DNA of 64,000 nucleotides from NCBI RefSeq assembly GCF_030159255.1, contig NZ_BSCT01000020.1, positions 1 to 64,000 on the forward strand, written 5' to 3'. Made by a program: the position numbers and the translations under genes. Positions within the stretch are counted from its first letter, which is position 1. Every line of letters starts with the position of its first letter. Below are positions 17,501 through 25,233 of this stretch, in pieces. Under the pieces are notes generated by a model, which saw only the letters and a program-made list of their open reading frames with translations, made no database searches and had not been told where the DNA came from. The stretch comes from Bradyrhizobium sp. SSBR45G (GTDB taxonomy: Bacteria > Pseudomonadota > Alphaproteobacteria > Rhizobiales > Xanthobacteraceae).

Positions 17501-17631
17501 TCGTCCTCGCGAACGCGGGGACCCATACCGCGTGATGTGAGTTGGCGGAAACCAGTCCGAGTCACCACCGTTCGTCAACACGAACAACTGTGGTTATGGG
17601 TCCCCGCGTTCGCGGGGACGACAGCGTGGCT
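17501..17631. repeat. Palindromic intergenic element 5, right of the cobalt block
   Basis: Perfect 20-base arms lie at 17508-17527 (CGCGAACGCGGGGACCCATA) and 17595-17614. The element shares a 32-base identical core in the same orientation with element 4. It lies between the convergent membrane protein gene and ilvC. The rest of the gene-free stretch 17450-17773 holds only the ilvC terminator. Confidence 0.9.
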
Positions 17632-17684
17632 TGTCGCAGGCAGCGGGGCTGAACTCCGCGATGTCGCTATCGCATTGACGAAAA

Positions 17685-17715
17685 AAAGCCTCCGCCCAAC
17701 AAGGACGGAGGCTTT
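17685..17715 (-). terminator. Rho-independent terminator of ilvC
   Basis: On the minus strand the stem AAAGCCTCCG (17706-17715) pairs perfectly with CGGAGGCTTT (17685-17694) around an 11-base loop and runs straight into a T-run (17681-17687). It lies about 60 bases past the ilvC stop. Confidence 0.92.
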
Positions 17716-17773
17716 CATTGAGCTCCAGGTCGAGACCGCGATACCCGCAGTCTCGACCGGCCATCACGACAGC

Positions 17774-18793
17774 TCAGTTCTTCGACTTGTCGACCAGCGC
17801 GCCCTTCTTGATCCAGGGCATCATATCGCGCAGGCGGGCGCCGACGTCCTCGATCGGGTGCTGGGCGAGACGGGCGCGGGTCGCCTTGAACGAGGACTGG
17901 TTGACCTTGTTCTCCAGCATCCAGTCGCGCGCGAAGCGGCCGGACTGGATGTCGTCGAGCACCTTCTTCATCTCCGCCTTGGTCTCGGGCGTGATGATGC
18001 GCGGGCCGGTGACGTACTCGCCATATTCGGCGGTGTTGGAGATCGAGTAGTTCATGTTGGCGATGCCGCCTTCATAGATCAGGTCGACGATCAGCTTCAC
18101 CTCGTGGAGACACTCGAAATAGGCCATCTCCGGCGCGTAGCCGGCCTCGACCAGGGTCTCGAAGCCCGCCTTGATCAGCTCGACCAGGCCGCCGCACAGC
18201 ACCGCCTGCTCGCCGAACAGGTCGGTCTCGCACTCTTCCTTGAAGGTGGTCTCGATGATGCCGGCGCGGCCGCCGCCGATCGCCGACGCATAGGACAGGC
18301 CGAGGTCATGGGCATTGCCCGAGGAATCCTTGGCGATCGCGATCAGGCAGGGCACGCCGCCGCCGCGCTGGTACTCGGAGCGGACGGTGTGGCCGGGGCC
18401 CTTCGGCGCGATCATCAGCACGTCGAGATCGGCGCGCGGGTCGAGCAGGTTGAAATGCACGTTGAGGCCGTGCGCGAAGACGAGCGCGGCGCCCTGCTTC
18501 ATGTTGTCGGCGAGATGCTCGCGGTAGATGTCGCCCTGCAGCTCGTCCGGGGTCAGCATCATCACGAGGTCGGCCCACTTCGCGGCTTCGGCGACTTCCA
18601 TCACCTTGAAGCCGGCGGCTTCAGCCTTCTTGGCCGAGGCCGAGCCCTTGCGCAGCGCGATCGCGACGTCCTTGACGCCGGAATCCTTCAGGTTCAGCGC
18701 ATGGGCGTGGCCCTGGCTGCCATAGCCGACGATGACGACCTTCTTGCCCTTGATCAGGTTCAGATCGGCGTCGCGATCGTAGTAGACACGCAT
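17774..18793 (-). CDS. ilvC: Ketol-acid reductoisomerase
   Basis: This is the second common step of valine, leucine and isoleucine synthesis: NADPH-dependent isomerisation and reduction of acetolactate or acetohydroxybutyrate. The 339-residue length is right for the short class I enzyme. The NADPH site reads VVIVGYGSQGHAHALNLKDSG, with RKGS for the 2'-phosphate. The catalytic domain has CGGLVELIKAGFETLVEAGYAPEMAYFECLHE with the metal-binding acidic residues. The start MRVYYDRDADLN at 18793 follows AGAGGA. A strong terminator lies downstream. It is the last ilv gene on the minus strand and is separated from ilvBH by a methyltransferase and a LysE gene. Confidence 0.97.
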   Translation of the reverse strand: MRVYYDRDADLNLIKGKKVVIVGYGSQGHAHALNLKDSGVKDVAIALRKGSASAKKAEAAGFKVMEVAEAAKWADLVMMLTPDELQGDIYREHLADNMKQGAALVFAHGLNVHFNLLDPRADLDVLMIAPKGPGHTVRSEYQRGGGVPCLIAIAKDSSGNAHDLGLSYASAIGGGRAGIIETTFKEECETDLFGEQAVLCGGLVELIKAGFETLVEAGYAPEMAYFECLHEVKLIVDLIYEGGIANMNYSISNTAEYGEYVTGPRIITPETKAEMKKVLDDIQSGRFARDWMLENKVNQSSFKATRARLAQHPIEDVGARLRDMMPWIKKGALVDKSKN

Positions 18794-18943
18794 TGTCGTT
18801 TCCTCTTTGAGATGGCCGGAATTGGCTGAAAAGTCAGACGCTTGGGTGAGGCACGGGCGGCTGCGCCCGGACAAAATCCGGCCCGTGTCTAGAGCATTTT
18901 GGGCGTGCTTGGAAACCCCGATCTCGCATGGCGGCCACCTCCC

Positions 18944-19546
18944 TCATGCGTCCATGAAGACGGGATAGAGCGAGGCCAGCAGCAGCACCGCCATCAGGAT
19001 GTTGAAGGCGCGCACCGCACGTTCTGAGCTGAGAAGCGGCCGCAGCGCGGTGCCGAACAGGGTCCAGGTGATGGTCGAGGCGACCGCCATCACGAAGCTG
19101 ATCGCGACCTGCAGTGCAACATTGGCGGGAAAGCGCGCAATCGCGGCATAGGCGGTGATGGTGCTGATGACCATCACCCAGCCCTTGGCATTGACCCACT
19201 GAAACAGCGCCGCGCCCCAGAACGACATCGGCCCGCGCGGGTTGGCCTCGTCCGCCTTGGCCGATCCGGAGAACGCGATCACCACGGCGAGATAGATCAG
19301 ATAGGCGGCGCCGAGATATTTCAGCACCTGCTGCAGCACGGGATAGCTGATGAACACCGTGGCGAGGCCGAAGCCGACCGCGCCGACCATGAAGGCAAAG
19401 CCGAAGCTCACGCCCATCATGTGCGGCACTGTGCGGCGGAAGCCATGGGTCACGCCCGACGACAGCAGCATGATGTTGTTCGGACCCGGCGTGAACGCCA
19501 TCACGAAGGCGAAGGTCACGAAGGCGATGAGGAGTTGCTGGGACAT
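18944..19546 (-). CDS. LysE/RhtB-family amino acid exporter
   Basis: This is an inner-membrane exporter of 200 residues with about five or six spans. The family motif is at the N-terminus (AFVMAFTPGPNNIMLLSSGVTHGFRRTVPHMMGVSFGF), followed by LKYLGAAYLIYLA and a C-terminal span (ILMAVLLLASLYPVFM). LysE/RhtB proteins remove excess amino acids or their derivatives. The location between ilv genes could mean export of branched-chain amino acids or intermediates, but that is a guess from context. A palindromic element separates it from the methyltransferase upstream. Confidence 0.88.
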   Translation of the reverse strand: MSQQLLIAFVTFAFVMAFTPGPNNIMLLSSGVTHGFRRTVPHMMGVSFGFAFMVGAVGFGLATVFISYPVLQQVLKYLGAAYLIYLAVVIAFSGSAKADEANPRGPMSFWGAALFQWVNAKGWVMVISTITAYAAIARFPANVALQVAISFVMAVASTITWTLFGTALRPLLSSERAVRAFNILMAVLLLASLYPVFMDA

Positions 19547-19628
19547 CTAGGATGCTCTCGCTCTCGTCGCGAATTGACGAGCGGCCGCTTGACCGAGGCA
19601 GGCACGCCTATCGCGGCGATGGCGCTCT

Positions 19629-19791
19629 AACCTCTCCCCGCCTGCGGGGAGAGGTCGGATTGCATCGTCAGATGCAATCCGGGTGAGGGGGGCTCTCCGC
19701 ACGGTCGGTGGGCGTGGCTGCCCCTCACCCCAACCCTCCCAGCGCGAGCGAAGCTCGTCGCGCCCCCGTAAGAACGGGGAGAGGGGGCGCA
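19629..19791. repeat. Palindromic intergenic element 6
   Basis: Stem-loops in series: CCTCTCCCCGC (19631-19641) with GCGGGGAGAGG (19644-19654), and ATTGCATC (19659-19666) with GATGCAAT (19671-19678). A longer C/G-rich tract then ends GGGGAGAGGGGG. Bases 19741-19762 are the inverse of 1036-1057 in element 2, identical over 22 bases. The element lies between the methyltransferase and LysE genes. Confidence 0.85.
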
Positions 19792-19837
19792 CCGGCTGCT
19801 GCGCGGCAGCGTGCGCCGCCAACAAACACTTCATCTT

Positions 19838-20527
19838 TCAGCCCTGCCCTGCCGGCTTCTGCAGCACGTAGGTGGCGTGCATCGGCGCGTGGTAGTCGGC
19901 GGAGATGGTGATGAAGCCGACCTCGGCCAGCATGCGCTCCATCACCCAGGCGAAGGTCGAGTTCTCGTCGCGCATATGGGTGATGACGCTGTCGCGAGAC
20001 AGATCGTGGTTCTTGATGTTGAAATCGGCCCATTGCTCGACCGAGCGCTCGGCGCCGTCGGGCATGCTGACATAGACGATGTCGCGCAGGAAGAACTGCG
20101 CGCCGGGCTTGAGCGCCGCGAAGATGCGCGCCAGCGCCACCGCCTTCCAGAAGTCCGGCAGATGGTGCAGCGTGAACTCGCTGGCGATCAGGTCATAGGA
20201 GTTGGGCTCGTAGGCGAACGACAACAGGCCGGCCGCATGCATCCGCACCGCGGTGCGGCGGTCGCGGGTGTAGAGCTTGGTCAGCGCCAGCATCGCCGGC
20301 GAGATGTCGATGGCGTCGACGACGGCGCCCATCAGCGCCGCTTCCGTCGCCAGCACGCCGTTGCCGCAGCCGATGTCGGCGACCCGCCAGCCGGGCTTGA
20401 CGCCCAGCATCTTCAATGCGGCGCGCGCGCGCTCGTCGGCGTCATCCCCCGAATCGTAGATCGAGGCGACGGCATGATCGAGCCCGATCCGGTTACGTTC
20501 GTTGTAGTACCAGTCGCGCGCCAGCAT
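19838..20527 (-). CDS. Class I SAM-dependent methyltransferase
   Basis: This 229-residue methyltransferase has motif I GWRVADIGCGNGVLATEAALMG, the acidic residue ending beta 2 (VVDAIDIS), and motif post-I/II regions (YDLIASEFTLHHLPDFW, FFLRDIVYVS). The acceptor is unknown. The start at 20527 lies only three bases after the ilvH stop, so the gene is probably co-translated with ilvH. That coupling is unusual for a biosynthetic operon. No link to branched-chain amino acids is known to me; it may be a hitch-hiker or modify an intermediate or RNA. Confidence 0.85.
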   Translation of the reverse strand: MLARDWYYNERNRIGLDHAVASIYDSGDDADERARAALKMLGVKPGWRVADIGCGNGVLATEAALMGAVVDAIDISPAMLALTKLYTRDRRTAVRMHAAGLLSFAYEPNSYDLIASEFTLHHLPDFWKAVALARIFAALKPGAQFFLRDIVYVSMPDGAERSVEQWADFNIKNHDLSRDSVITHMRDENSTFAWVMERMLAEVGFITISADYHAPMHATYVLQKPAGQG

Positions 20528-20530
20528 GGC

Positions 20531-21073
20531 TCACATCCCTTCCGGTCCCCGCCCGATCGCCGCAACGCCGGTCCTGGCGACTTCCACCAGGCCGAGCGGA
20601 CGCATCAGATCGATAAACTGAGTGATCTTGTCGGTGTTGCCTGTGATCTCGAACACGAAGCTTTCCGTCGTCGCGTCGATGACGCGGGCGCGGAACGCAT
20701 CCGCCAGCCGCAGCGCCTCGACGCGCGGCTCGCCGGTGCTGCGCACCTTGACCATGGCGAGCTCGCGCTCGATCGCGCGCTTGGTCAGGGTCATGTCGAC
20801 GACGCGGTAGACCGGGATCATGCGGTCGAGCTGATGCTTGATCTGCTGGATCACCATCGGCGTGCCGGTCGTGACGATGGTGATGCGCGAGAGATGTTTC
20901 TGGCTCTCGGTCTCGGAGACGGTGAGGCTCTCGATGTTGTAGCCGCGCCCGGAGAACAGGCCGATGACGCGCGCGAGCACGCCCGGCTCGTTCTGCACCA
21001 GCACCGACAGCGTGTGCGTCTCGTTCGGATCGTGGCGGTCTTCGAGGAAATAGGCTGACGCTGGCTGGTTCAT
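20531..21073 (-). CDS. ilvH: Acetolactate synthase small (regulatory) subunit
   Basis: This is the regulatory subunit that binds the catalytic IlvB and confers valine feedback inhibition. It has 180 residues. The N-terminal ACT domain reads HTLSVLVQNEPGVLARVIGLFSGRGYNIESLTVSETE, followed by RITIVTTGTPMVIQQIKHQLDRMIPVYRVVD, and the C-terminal half is typical (FRARVIDATTESFVFEITGN). The start MNQPASAYF at 21073 avoids a longer frame that would run into the repeat upstream. The catalytic gene ilvB lies 1.3 kb upstream rather than adjacent; a PLP dehydratase gene and two palindromic elements are in between. Confidence 0.95.
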   Translation of the reverse strand: MNQPASAYFLEDRHDPNETHTLSVLVQNEPGVLARVIGLFSGRGYNIESLTVSETESQKHLSRITIVTTGTPMVIQQIKHQLDRMIPVYRVVDMTLTKRAIERELAMVKVRSTGEPRVEALRLADAFRARVIDATTESFVFEITGNTDKITQFIDLMRPLGLVEVARTGVAAIGRGPEGM

Positions 21074-21094
21074 TGGTGTCCCCGTTTTAGCCAA

Positions 21095-21183
21095 GTCGTC
21101 ATGGCCGGGCTTGTCCCGGCCATCCACGTCGAGCGTCGCGCGCGCGACTCGTGGATGCCCGGGCCAAGCCCGGGCATGACGGC
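21095..21183. repeat. Palindromic intergenic element 7
   Basis: Nested arms: GTCATG (21098-21103) with CATGAC (21175-21180), and ATCCACG (21122-21128) with CGTGGAT (21150-21156). G/C-rich arms (GGCCGGGC and GCCCGGGC) lie between them. The element separates the PLP dehydratase and ilvH genes. Confidence 0.85.
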
Positions 21184-21209
21184 GGTGTTTGTGGTGCGCC
21201 GAGTGCCCA

Positions 21210-22205
21210 TCACGACACTCCTGCCATTTCTTCGGAGGCCGCCGGCATGACCCAGCGCCTGAACAAATCGAGATCGATGTTGCCGCCGGTCAGCACCAGG
21301 CCGACGCGCTTGCCGGCGAGCTTGCGCTTCTCCTGCAGAGCGGCTGCGAGCGGGGCCGCGCCGGCGCCTTCGGCGAGATTATGGGTATCGGTCCAGAAGA
21401 TACGAACGGCCTCGGCGATCTCGGCGTCGCTGACCTGGACGATGCGCGAGGCACCTTTGAGGATGATCGCGAGCGCATCGGCATCCGGGCTGCGGGTGGC
21501 GAGGCCGTCGGCATGGGTATCAGCGCTGTTGGTGGTCACGACCGTCCGCGCCGCGAACGACAGCGCATAGGACGGCGCGCCCGTCGACTGCACACCGACG
21601 ATCTCGGTCTTCAGCCCGAGCAGGTCGCGCGCCAGGATGCAGCCGCAGATGCCCGAGCCCTGCCCGATCGAGACGTAAAGCACGTCGAGGTCCGGGGCGG
21701 AACGGAACAGCTCCAGCGCGTAGGTGGCGACGCCGCGGACGATGTCCGGGTGGAACGACGGCACCATCTGCAGGCCATCGTGCGCGGCATGCCGGATGGC
21801 CTCCTCGCGCGCTTCCTGGAAGTCGCTGCCATGCTCGATCAGCTCGGCTCCGAACGCCGCCATCGCGCGGTTCTTCTCGACCGAATTGCCCTTGGGCACA
21901 TAGATCGTCACCGGCAGACCGTTGCGGCGGCCGGCAAATGCGACGCTCTGGCCATGATTGCCGCGCGTCGCGGTGATCAGCCCGCGCACCTCCGGCTGCG
22001 TGCGCTTGAGATTGTCGACATAGACCAGCCCGCCACGCACCTTGAAGGCGCCGGCCGGCGTGTGGTTCTCGTGCTTGACGACGACATCAGTCCCCAGCCG
22101 CTGCGCCAGCAACGGCCACGCATGCGCCGCCGTCGCCGGCACCGCGGCGCCGACGATGGCATGGGCGGCTTCGAGCTCAGCTAATGTGAACACCGCTGCC
22201 TCCAC
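21210..22205 (-). CDS. PLP-dependent threonine/serine dehydratase-like enzyme
   Basis: This is a fold-type II PLP enzyme of 331 residues. The Schiff-base lysine is Lys55 in TPAGAFKVRGG. TRGNHGQSVAFAG is the substrate-binding motif, IGQGSGICGC replaces the usual SGGGGL-type phosphate loop, and LTGGNID lies near the C-terminus. There is no ACT domain, so it is not allosteric like classic biosynthetic IlvA. Threonine dehydratase makes 2-oxobutyrate, the isoleucine-branch substrate of acetolactate synthase, which would suit the position between ilvB and ilvH. A catabolic or hydroxy-amino-acid role is equally possible. Confidence 0.83.
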   Translation of the reverse strand: MEAAVFTLAELEAAHAIVGAAVPATAAHAWPLLAQRLGTDVVVKHENHTPAGAFKVRGGLVYVDNLKRTQPEVRGLITATRGNHGQSVAFAGRRNGLPVTIYVPKGNSVEKNRAMAAFGAELIEHGSDFQEAREEAIRHAAHDGLQMVPSFHPDIVRGVATYALELFRSAPDLDVLYVSIGQGSGICGCILARDLLGLKTEIVGVQSTGAPSYALSFAARTVVTTNSADTHADGLATRSPDADALAIILKGASRIVQVSDAEIAEAVRIFWTDTHNLAEGAGAAPLAAALQEKRKLAGKRVGLVLTGGNIDLDLFRRWVMPAASEEMAGVS

Positions 22206-22214
22206 ATAATCGCT

Positions 22215-22312
22215 GTCATGCCCGCGAAGGCGGGCATCCAGTACGCCGCGACGGTCGTGAGTCCCACGATAGCCGCGGCGTACTGGATCGCCCGGTCAAG
22301 CCGGGCGATGAC
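22215..22312. repeat. Palindromic intergenic element 8
   Basis: A perfect 15-base inner pair, ATCCAGTACGCCGCG at 22236-22250 and its complement at 22274-22288, is enclosed by GTCATGCCCGC and GCCGGGCGATGAC-type arms. The element lies between the ilvB stop and the dehydratase start. Confidence 0.88.
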
Positions 22313-22351
22313 AGTGAAGTTTGTGGGGCGCGCCGAGCTCACGATCCGTCC

Positions 22352-24121
22352 TCACACCAGCGCCTTGCCGCCCGCGAATGCGGCGGCAGGATCGGAGGCT
22401 TCCGCCGGCAGGATCATCTCGTTATGCGCCTTGCCCGACGGGATCATCGGGAAGCAGTTCTCGAGCGCCGCGACGCGGCAGTCGAACAGCACGGGCTTCT
22501 TGACCGAGATCATCTCCTTGATCGCGCCGTCGAGATCGCCGGGCTTGCTCACCTGCAATCCGACGCCGCCATAGGCCTCCGCGAGCTTGACGAAGTCCGG
22601 CAGCGCCTCCGAGTAGGAATGCGACAGGCGGTTGCCGTGCAGCAGCTGCTGCCACTGCCGCACCATGCCCATGTACTGGTTGTTGAGGATGAAGATCTTG
22701 ACCGGCAGCTCGTACTGCACGGCCGTCGACATCTCCTGCATCGTCATCTGCACCGAGGCGTCGCCGCCGATGTCGATGACGAGGCTGTCGGGATGGGCGA
22801 CCTGGACGCCGATCGCCGCCGGCAGGCCATAGCCCATGGTGCCGAGCCCGCCGGAGGTCATCCAGCGGTGCGGCTCCTCGAAGCCGTAGAACTGCGCCGC
22901 CCACATCTGGTGCTGGCCGACCTCGGTCGTGATGTAGGTGTCGCGCCCGCGCGTCAGCTCGAACAGCCGCTGGATCGCATATTGCGGCATGATGACGTCG
23001 CGGTTCGGCTTGAAGGCCAGCGAGTTGCGCGCGCGCCAGGTGGCGATCTGCTGCCACCACGGCTTGATGTCCGGCTTCTTCGCCTCGGCCTTGAACACCT
23101 GCAGGATGTCGGCAAGCACGTCGCCGCAATCGCCGATGATCGGCACGTCGACACGGATGTTCTTGTTGATCGAGGACGGGTCGATGTCGATATGGATCTT
23201 CTTCGAGTTCGGCGAGAACGCATCGGTGCGGCCGGTGATGCGGTCGTCGAAGCGCGCGCCGACGCACAGCATGACGTCGCAATCATGCATCGTCATGTTG
23301 GCCTCGTAGGTGCCGTGCATGCCGAGCATGCCGAGCCAGTTGGGGCCCGACGCCGGATAGGCGCCCAGCCCCATCAAAGTCGAGGTGATCGGGAAGCCCG
23401 TGACCTCGACCAGCTCGCGCAGCAGCTTCGAGGCCTCCCGCCCCGCATTGATGACGCCGCCGCCGGAATAGATCACCGGCCGCTTGGCGCCGGCCAGCAG
23501 CGCCACGGCTTTGCGGATCTGCATCGCGTCACCCTTGACGCGCGGGGAATAGGAGATGTGCACGTCGGACTTGCGCGGCGGATGATAGGTGCCGGTCGCG
23601 AACTGCACGTCCTTCGGCACGTCGACGACGACCGGGCCCGGACGTCCCGTGGTCGCGACGTAGAACGCCTCATGCAGCACCTTGGCGAGATCGTTGACGT
23701 TGCGGACCAGCCAATTGTGCTTGGTGCAGGGCCGGGTGATGCCGACCGTGTCGCACTCCTGGAACGCGTCGTTGCCGATCAGATGCGTCGGCACCTGCCC
23801 GGTGATGCAAACCAAGGGAATCGAATCCATCAGCGCGTCCGCCAGCGGCGTCACCATGTTGGTGGCGCCAGGACCGGAGGTCACCAGCACGACGCCGGGC
23901 TTGCCGGTCGAGCGGGCATAGCCTTCCGCGGCGTGGCCGGCGCCCTGCTCGTGGCGGACCAGGATGTGCTCGACCTCGCTCTGCTGGAAGATCTCGTCAT
24001 AGATCGGAAGCACCGCGCCGCCCGGATAGCCGAAGAGGTGCTGCACGCCGTGGTCGATGAGCGCGCGCACGATCATCGCGGCGCCGGTCATCTGGTTCGG
24101 ATCGTGGCTCTTGTCGGTCAT
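22352..24121 (-). CDS. ilvB: Acetolactate synthase large (catalytic) subunit
   Basis: This is the thiamine-diphosphate enzyme that condenses pyruvate with pyruvate or 2-oxobutyrate, the first common step of branched-chain amino acid synthesis. It has 589 residues. The N-terminal ThDP-binding region has FGYPGGAVLPIYDEIF with the catalytic Glu in HEQGAGHAAEGYARSTG. The FAD-binding central domain follows, and the C-terminal ThDP motif is IGGDASVQMTMQEMSTAVQYELPVKIFILNN. Upstream on the same strand are a leader peptide and an attenuator terminator, so expression should respond to charged branched-chain tRNAs. Confidence 0.97.
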   Translation of the reverse strand: MTDKSHDPNQMTGAAMIVRALIDHGVQHLFGYPGGAVLPIYDEIFQQSEVEHILVRHEQGAGHAAEGYARSTGKPGVVLVTSGPGATNMVTPLADALMDSIPLVCITGQVPTHLIGNDAFQECDTVGITRPCTKHNWLVRNVNDLAKVLHEAFYVATTGRPGPVVVDVPKDVQFATGTYHPPRKSDVHISYSPRVKGDAMQIRKAVALLAGAKRPVIYSGGGVINAGREASKLLRELVEVTGFPITSTLMGLGAYPASGPNWLGMLGMHGTYEANMTMHDCDVMLCVGARFDDRITGRTDAFSPNSKKIHIDIDPSSINKNIRVDVPIIGDCGDVLADILQVFKAEAKKPDIKPWWQQIATWRARNSLAFKPNRDVIMPQYAIQRLFELTRGRDTYITTEVGQHQMWAAQFYGFEEPHRWMTSGGLGTMGYGLPAAIGVQVAHPDSLVIDIGGDASVQMTMQEMSTAVQYELPVKIFILNNQYMGMVRQWQQLLHGNRLSHSYSEALPDFVKLAEAYGGVGLQVSKPGDLDGAIKEMISVKKPVLFDCRVAALENCFPMIPSGKAHNEMILPAEASDPAAAFAGGKALV

Positions 24122-24255
24122 GGTGGGCTCCGGATCGCTTTTGTCAGCGGCTTGTCGTCTTGGTCGGTCGGTTGGGTCGGATGGTTTCAGTGGCTCGGTT
24201 CAAGGTCGTCTCGGTCGGGGTCGTTTTTGGTCGGGGGTCATCCGGGCAATAAAAA

Positions 24256-24273
24256 AGGGCCCTCGAAGGCCCT
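24256..24273 (-). terminator. Attenuator terminator upstream of ilvB
   Basis: On the minus strand AGGGCC (24268-24273) pairs with GGCCCT (24256-24261) around a six-base loop and is followed by TTTTTT (24251-24256). It lies about 28 bases past the leader peptide stop and 130 bases before the ilvB start. A hairpin just upstream pairs 24292-24298 with 24304-24310. A possible antiterminator pairs 24314-24322 (in the leader codons) with 24274-24282. Confidence 0.85.
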
Positions 24274-24300
24274 GCGCACCGCTCGGATCATGGATGGCCG

Positions 24301-24366
24301 CTAGCCATCCCCGGCGATGCGCCTGGGTACGACTACGATAAGGAGGGCGGTAATAATGTTGCGCAT
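24301..24366 (-). CDS. ilvB leader peptide (transcription attenuation)
   Basis: This is a 21-residue open frame starting at an ATG at 24366 and ending with TAG at 24301-24303. It begins MRNIITALLIVVV: three isoleucines, two leucines and three valines in ten residues, the control-codon run typical of branched-chain amino acid leaders. A promoter lies just upstream and a terminator hairpin just downstream. When Ile, Leu or Val tRNAs are uncharged the ribosome should stall in this run and allow read-through into ilvB. The function is inferred from layout, which is textbook for ilv/leu attenuation. Confidence 0.88.
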   Translation of the reverse strand: MRNIITALLIVVVPRRIAGDG

Positions 24367-24397
24367 GTTGCCGATCGAACTTCCCAAAGGTTGCGCG

Positions 24398-24425
24398 AAC
24401 ATAGCCACGGATCCCCCGATGTCAA
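24398..24425 (-). promoter_or_regulatory. Sigma-70-type promoter of the ilvB leader
   Basis: On the minus strand: TTGACA (24420-24425), 16 bases, TATGTT (24398-24403). Transcription should start near 24391, about 25 bases before the leader peptide ATG. Confidence 0.75.
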
Positions 24426-24521
24426 GGCAAAGCGGGTTCGTCAGCGCGATTTTGTCAGGTTAACGCGGAATTTGCCGTTCGGCGAGCGGTAATTGCGACA
24501 CATCTATCGTTTCGCTGCTGA

Positions 24522-24947
24522 TCACTCCCAGGGGTTAATTAGCTTAACACCCAGTCCGGCGAAGTCGCGGACGTTACGCGTCGCGAGGTCGAGACCGTAC
24601 GCTGACGCAATACCAGCGATCTGAAGGTCAGCGAGTTTGTTCGGGATCTGATGGAGCGGGAGCCCGTTCGCCCTCGCCTGGGCGAGCAGACGCGCAGCAG
24701 CCTGCGCCGCGGCTGCATCGAACGCGTAGATGCGGCTTCCAAAGCGCCTCACTGTCCGCGTGATCGCATTGTCCAGCGCATCCTTGCGCTTGCCGGGGCT
24801 GAGCATCGCGAGACCGGCGCCGAGCTCAAAGATCGTGACGCTCGACAGCGCGCTGCTGGCGAAGTTCGAGTCAAGCCAGCTGACGACATGACCAGACGGC
24901 GCAGACTTCAACGCCTCCGAAATCACGTTGGTGTCGAGCAGGATCAT
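24522..24947 (-). CDS. PIN-domain toxin, FitB/VapC type
   Basis: This is a predicted ribonuclease toxin of 141 residues with the full PIN acidic set: Asp5 in MILLDTNVISE, Glu11, the ELGAGL glutamate, and the aspartates in NKLADLQIAGIASAYGLDLATRNVRDF. The C-terminal FAGLGVKLINPWE is characteristic of the FitB branch. The start overlaps the antitoxin stop by four bases (ATGA). Together they form a type II toxin-antitoxin module that sits between ilvB and miaA. No mobile-element remnants are seen beside it. Confidence 0.9.
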   Translation of the reverse strand: MILLDTNVISEALKSAPSGHVVSWLDSNFASSALSSVTIFELGAGLAMLSPGKRKDALDNAITRTVRRFGSRIYAFDAAAAQAAARLLAQARANGLPLHQIPNKLADLQIAGIASAYGLDLATRNVRDFAGLGVKLINPWE

Positions 24948-25201
24948 TCCAGAGCGGCCGGCCGGATCGGCGCAGAGCGCAATTGGTCGAGCACGTCATC
25001 CAGATCGACGCCCGGCCGGGAAATCGCCACCAGCCAAGTGCCAAAGGGCTCCGCATCGTCAGGCGATTCCGCTTCCTCCCGCGCGAGCTTCTCGAGGGTC
25101 TCCCTCAGGTCGGCTTCCAAGCTCTTCCCCCGCCGTTCGGCGCGAAGCTTCAGCAATTCCTTGGTCGTGTCATCCACTTTGCGGATGAGGATGTCAGCCA
25201 T
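24944..25201 (-). CDS. Ribbon-helix-helix antitoxin, FitA type
   Basis: This 85-residue antitoxin has an N-terminal ribbon-helix-helix DNA-binding domain (MADILIRKVDDTTKELLKLRAERRGKSLEADLRETLEKLA), which is close to FitA. The C-terminal tail (AEPFGTWLVAISRPGVDLDDVLDQLRSA) should wrap and block the toxin. Antitoxin first, toxin second with a four-base overlap, is the usual order. A perfect inverted repeat 17 bases upstream is the likely operator for autorepression. Confidence 0.88.
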   Translation of the reverse strand: MADILIRKVDDTTKELLKLRAERRGKSLEADLRETLEKLAREEAESPDDAEPFGTWLVAISRPGVDLDDVLDQLRSAPIRPAALE

Positions 25202-25217
25202 CGGAGCCTCCTCAGTT

Positions 25218-25233
25218 TGATATCAAGATATCA
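25218..25233. promoter_or_regulatory. Operator candidate of the toxin-antitoxin pair
   Basis: TGATATC-AA-GATATCA is a perfect inverted repeat; each half also contains the palindrome GATATC. It starts 17 bases before the antitoxin start and overlaps the miaA stop codon (25231-25233). Ribbon-helix-helix antitoxins bind such short spaced repeats, so autoregulation is likely. Confidence 0.6.

Noticed and set aside
18794..18943. Leader peptide or attenuator ahead of ilvC
   Set aside because: A short frame on the minus strand (MRDRGFQARPKCS) has no branched-chain codon run, and no terminator with a T-run follows.
22424..24304. A 626-codon plus-strand open frame
   Set aside because: It is antisense to ilvB across its whole length and has the His/Arg/Asp-rich composition typical of opposite-strand frames in high-GC DNA.
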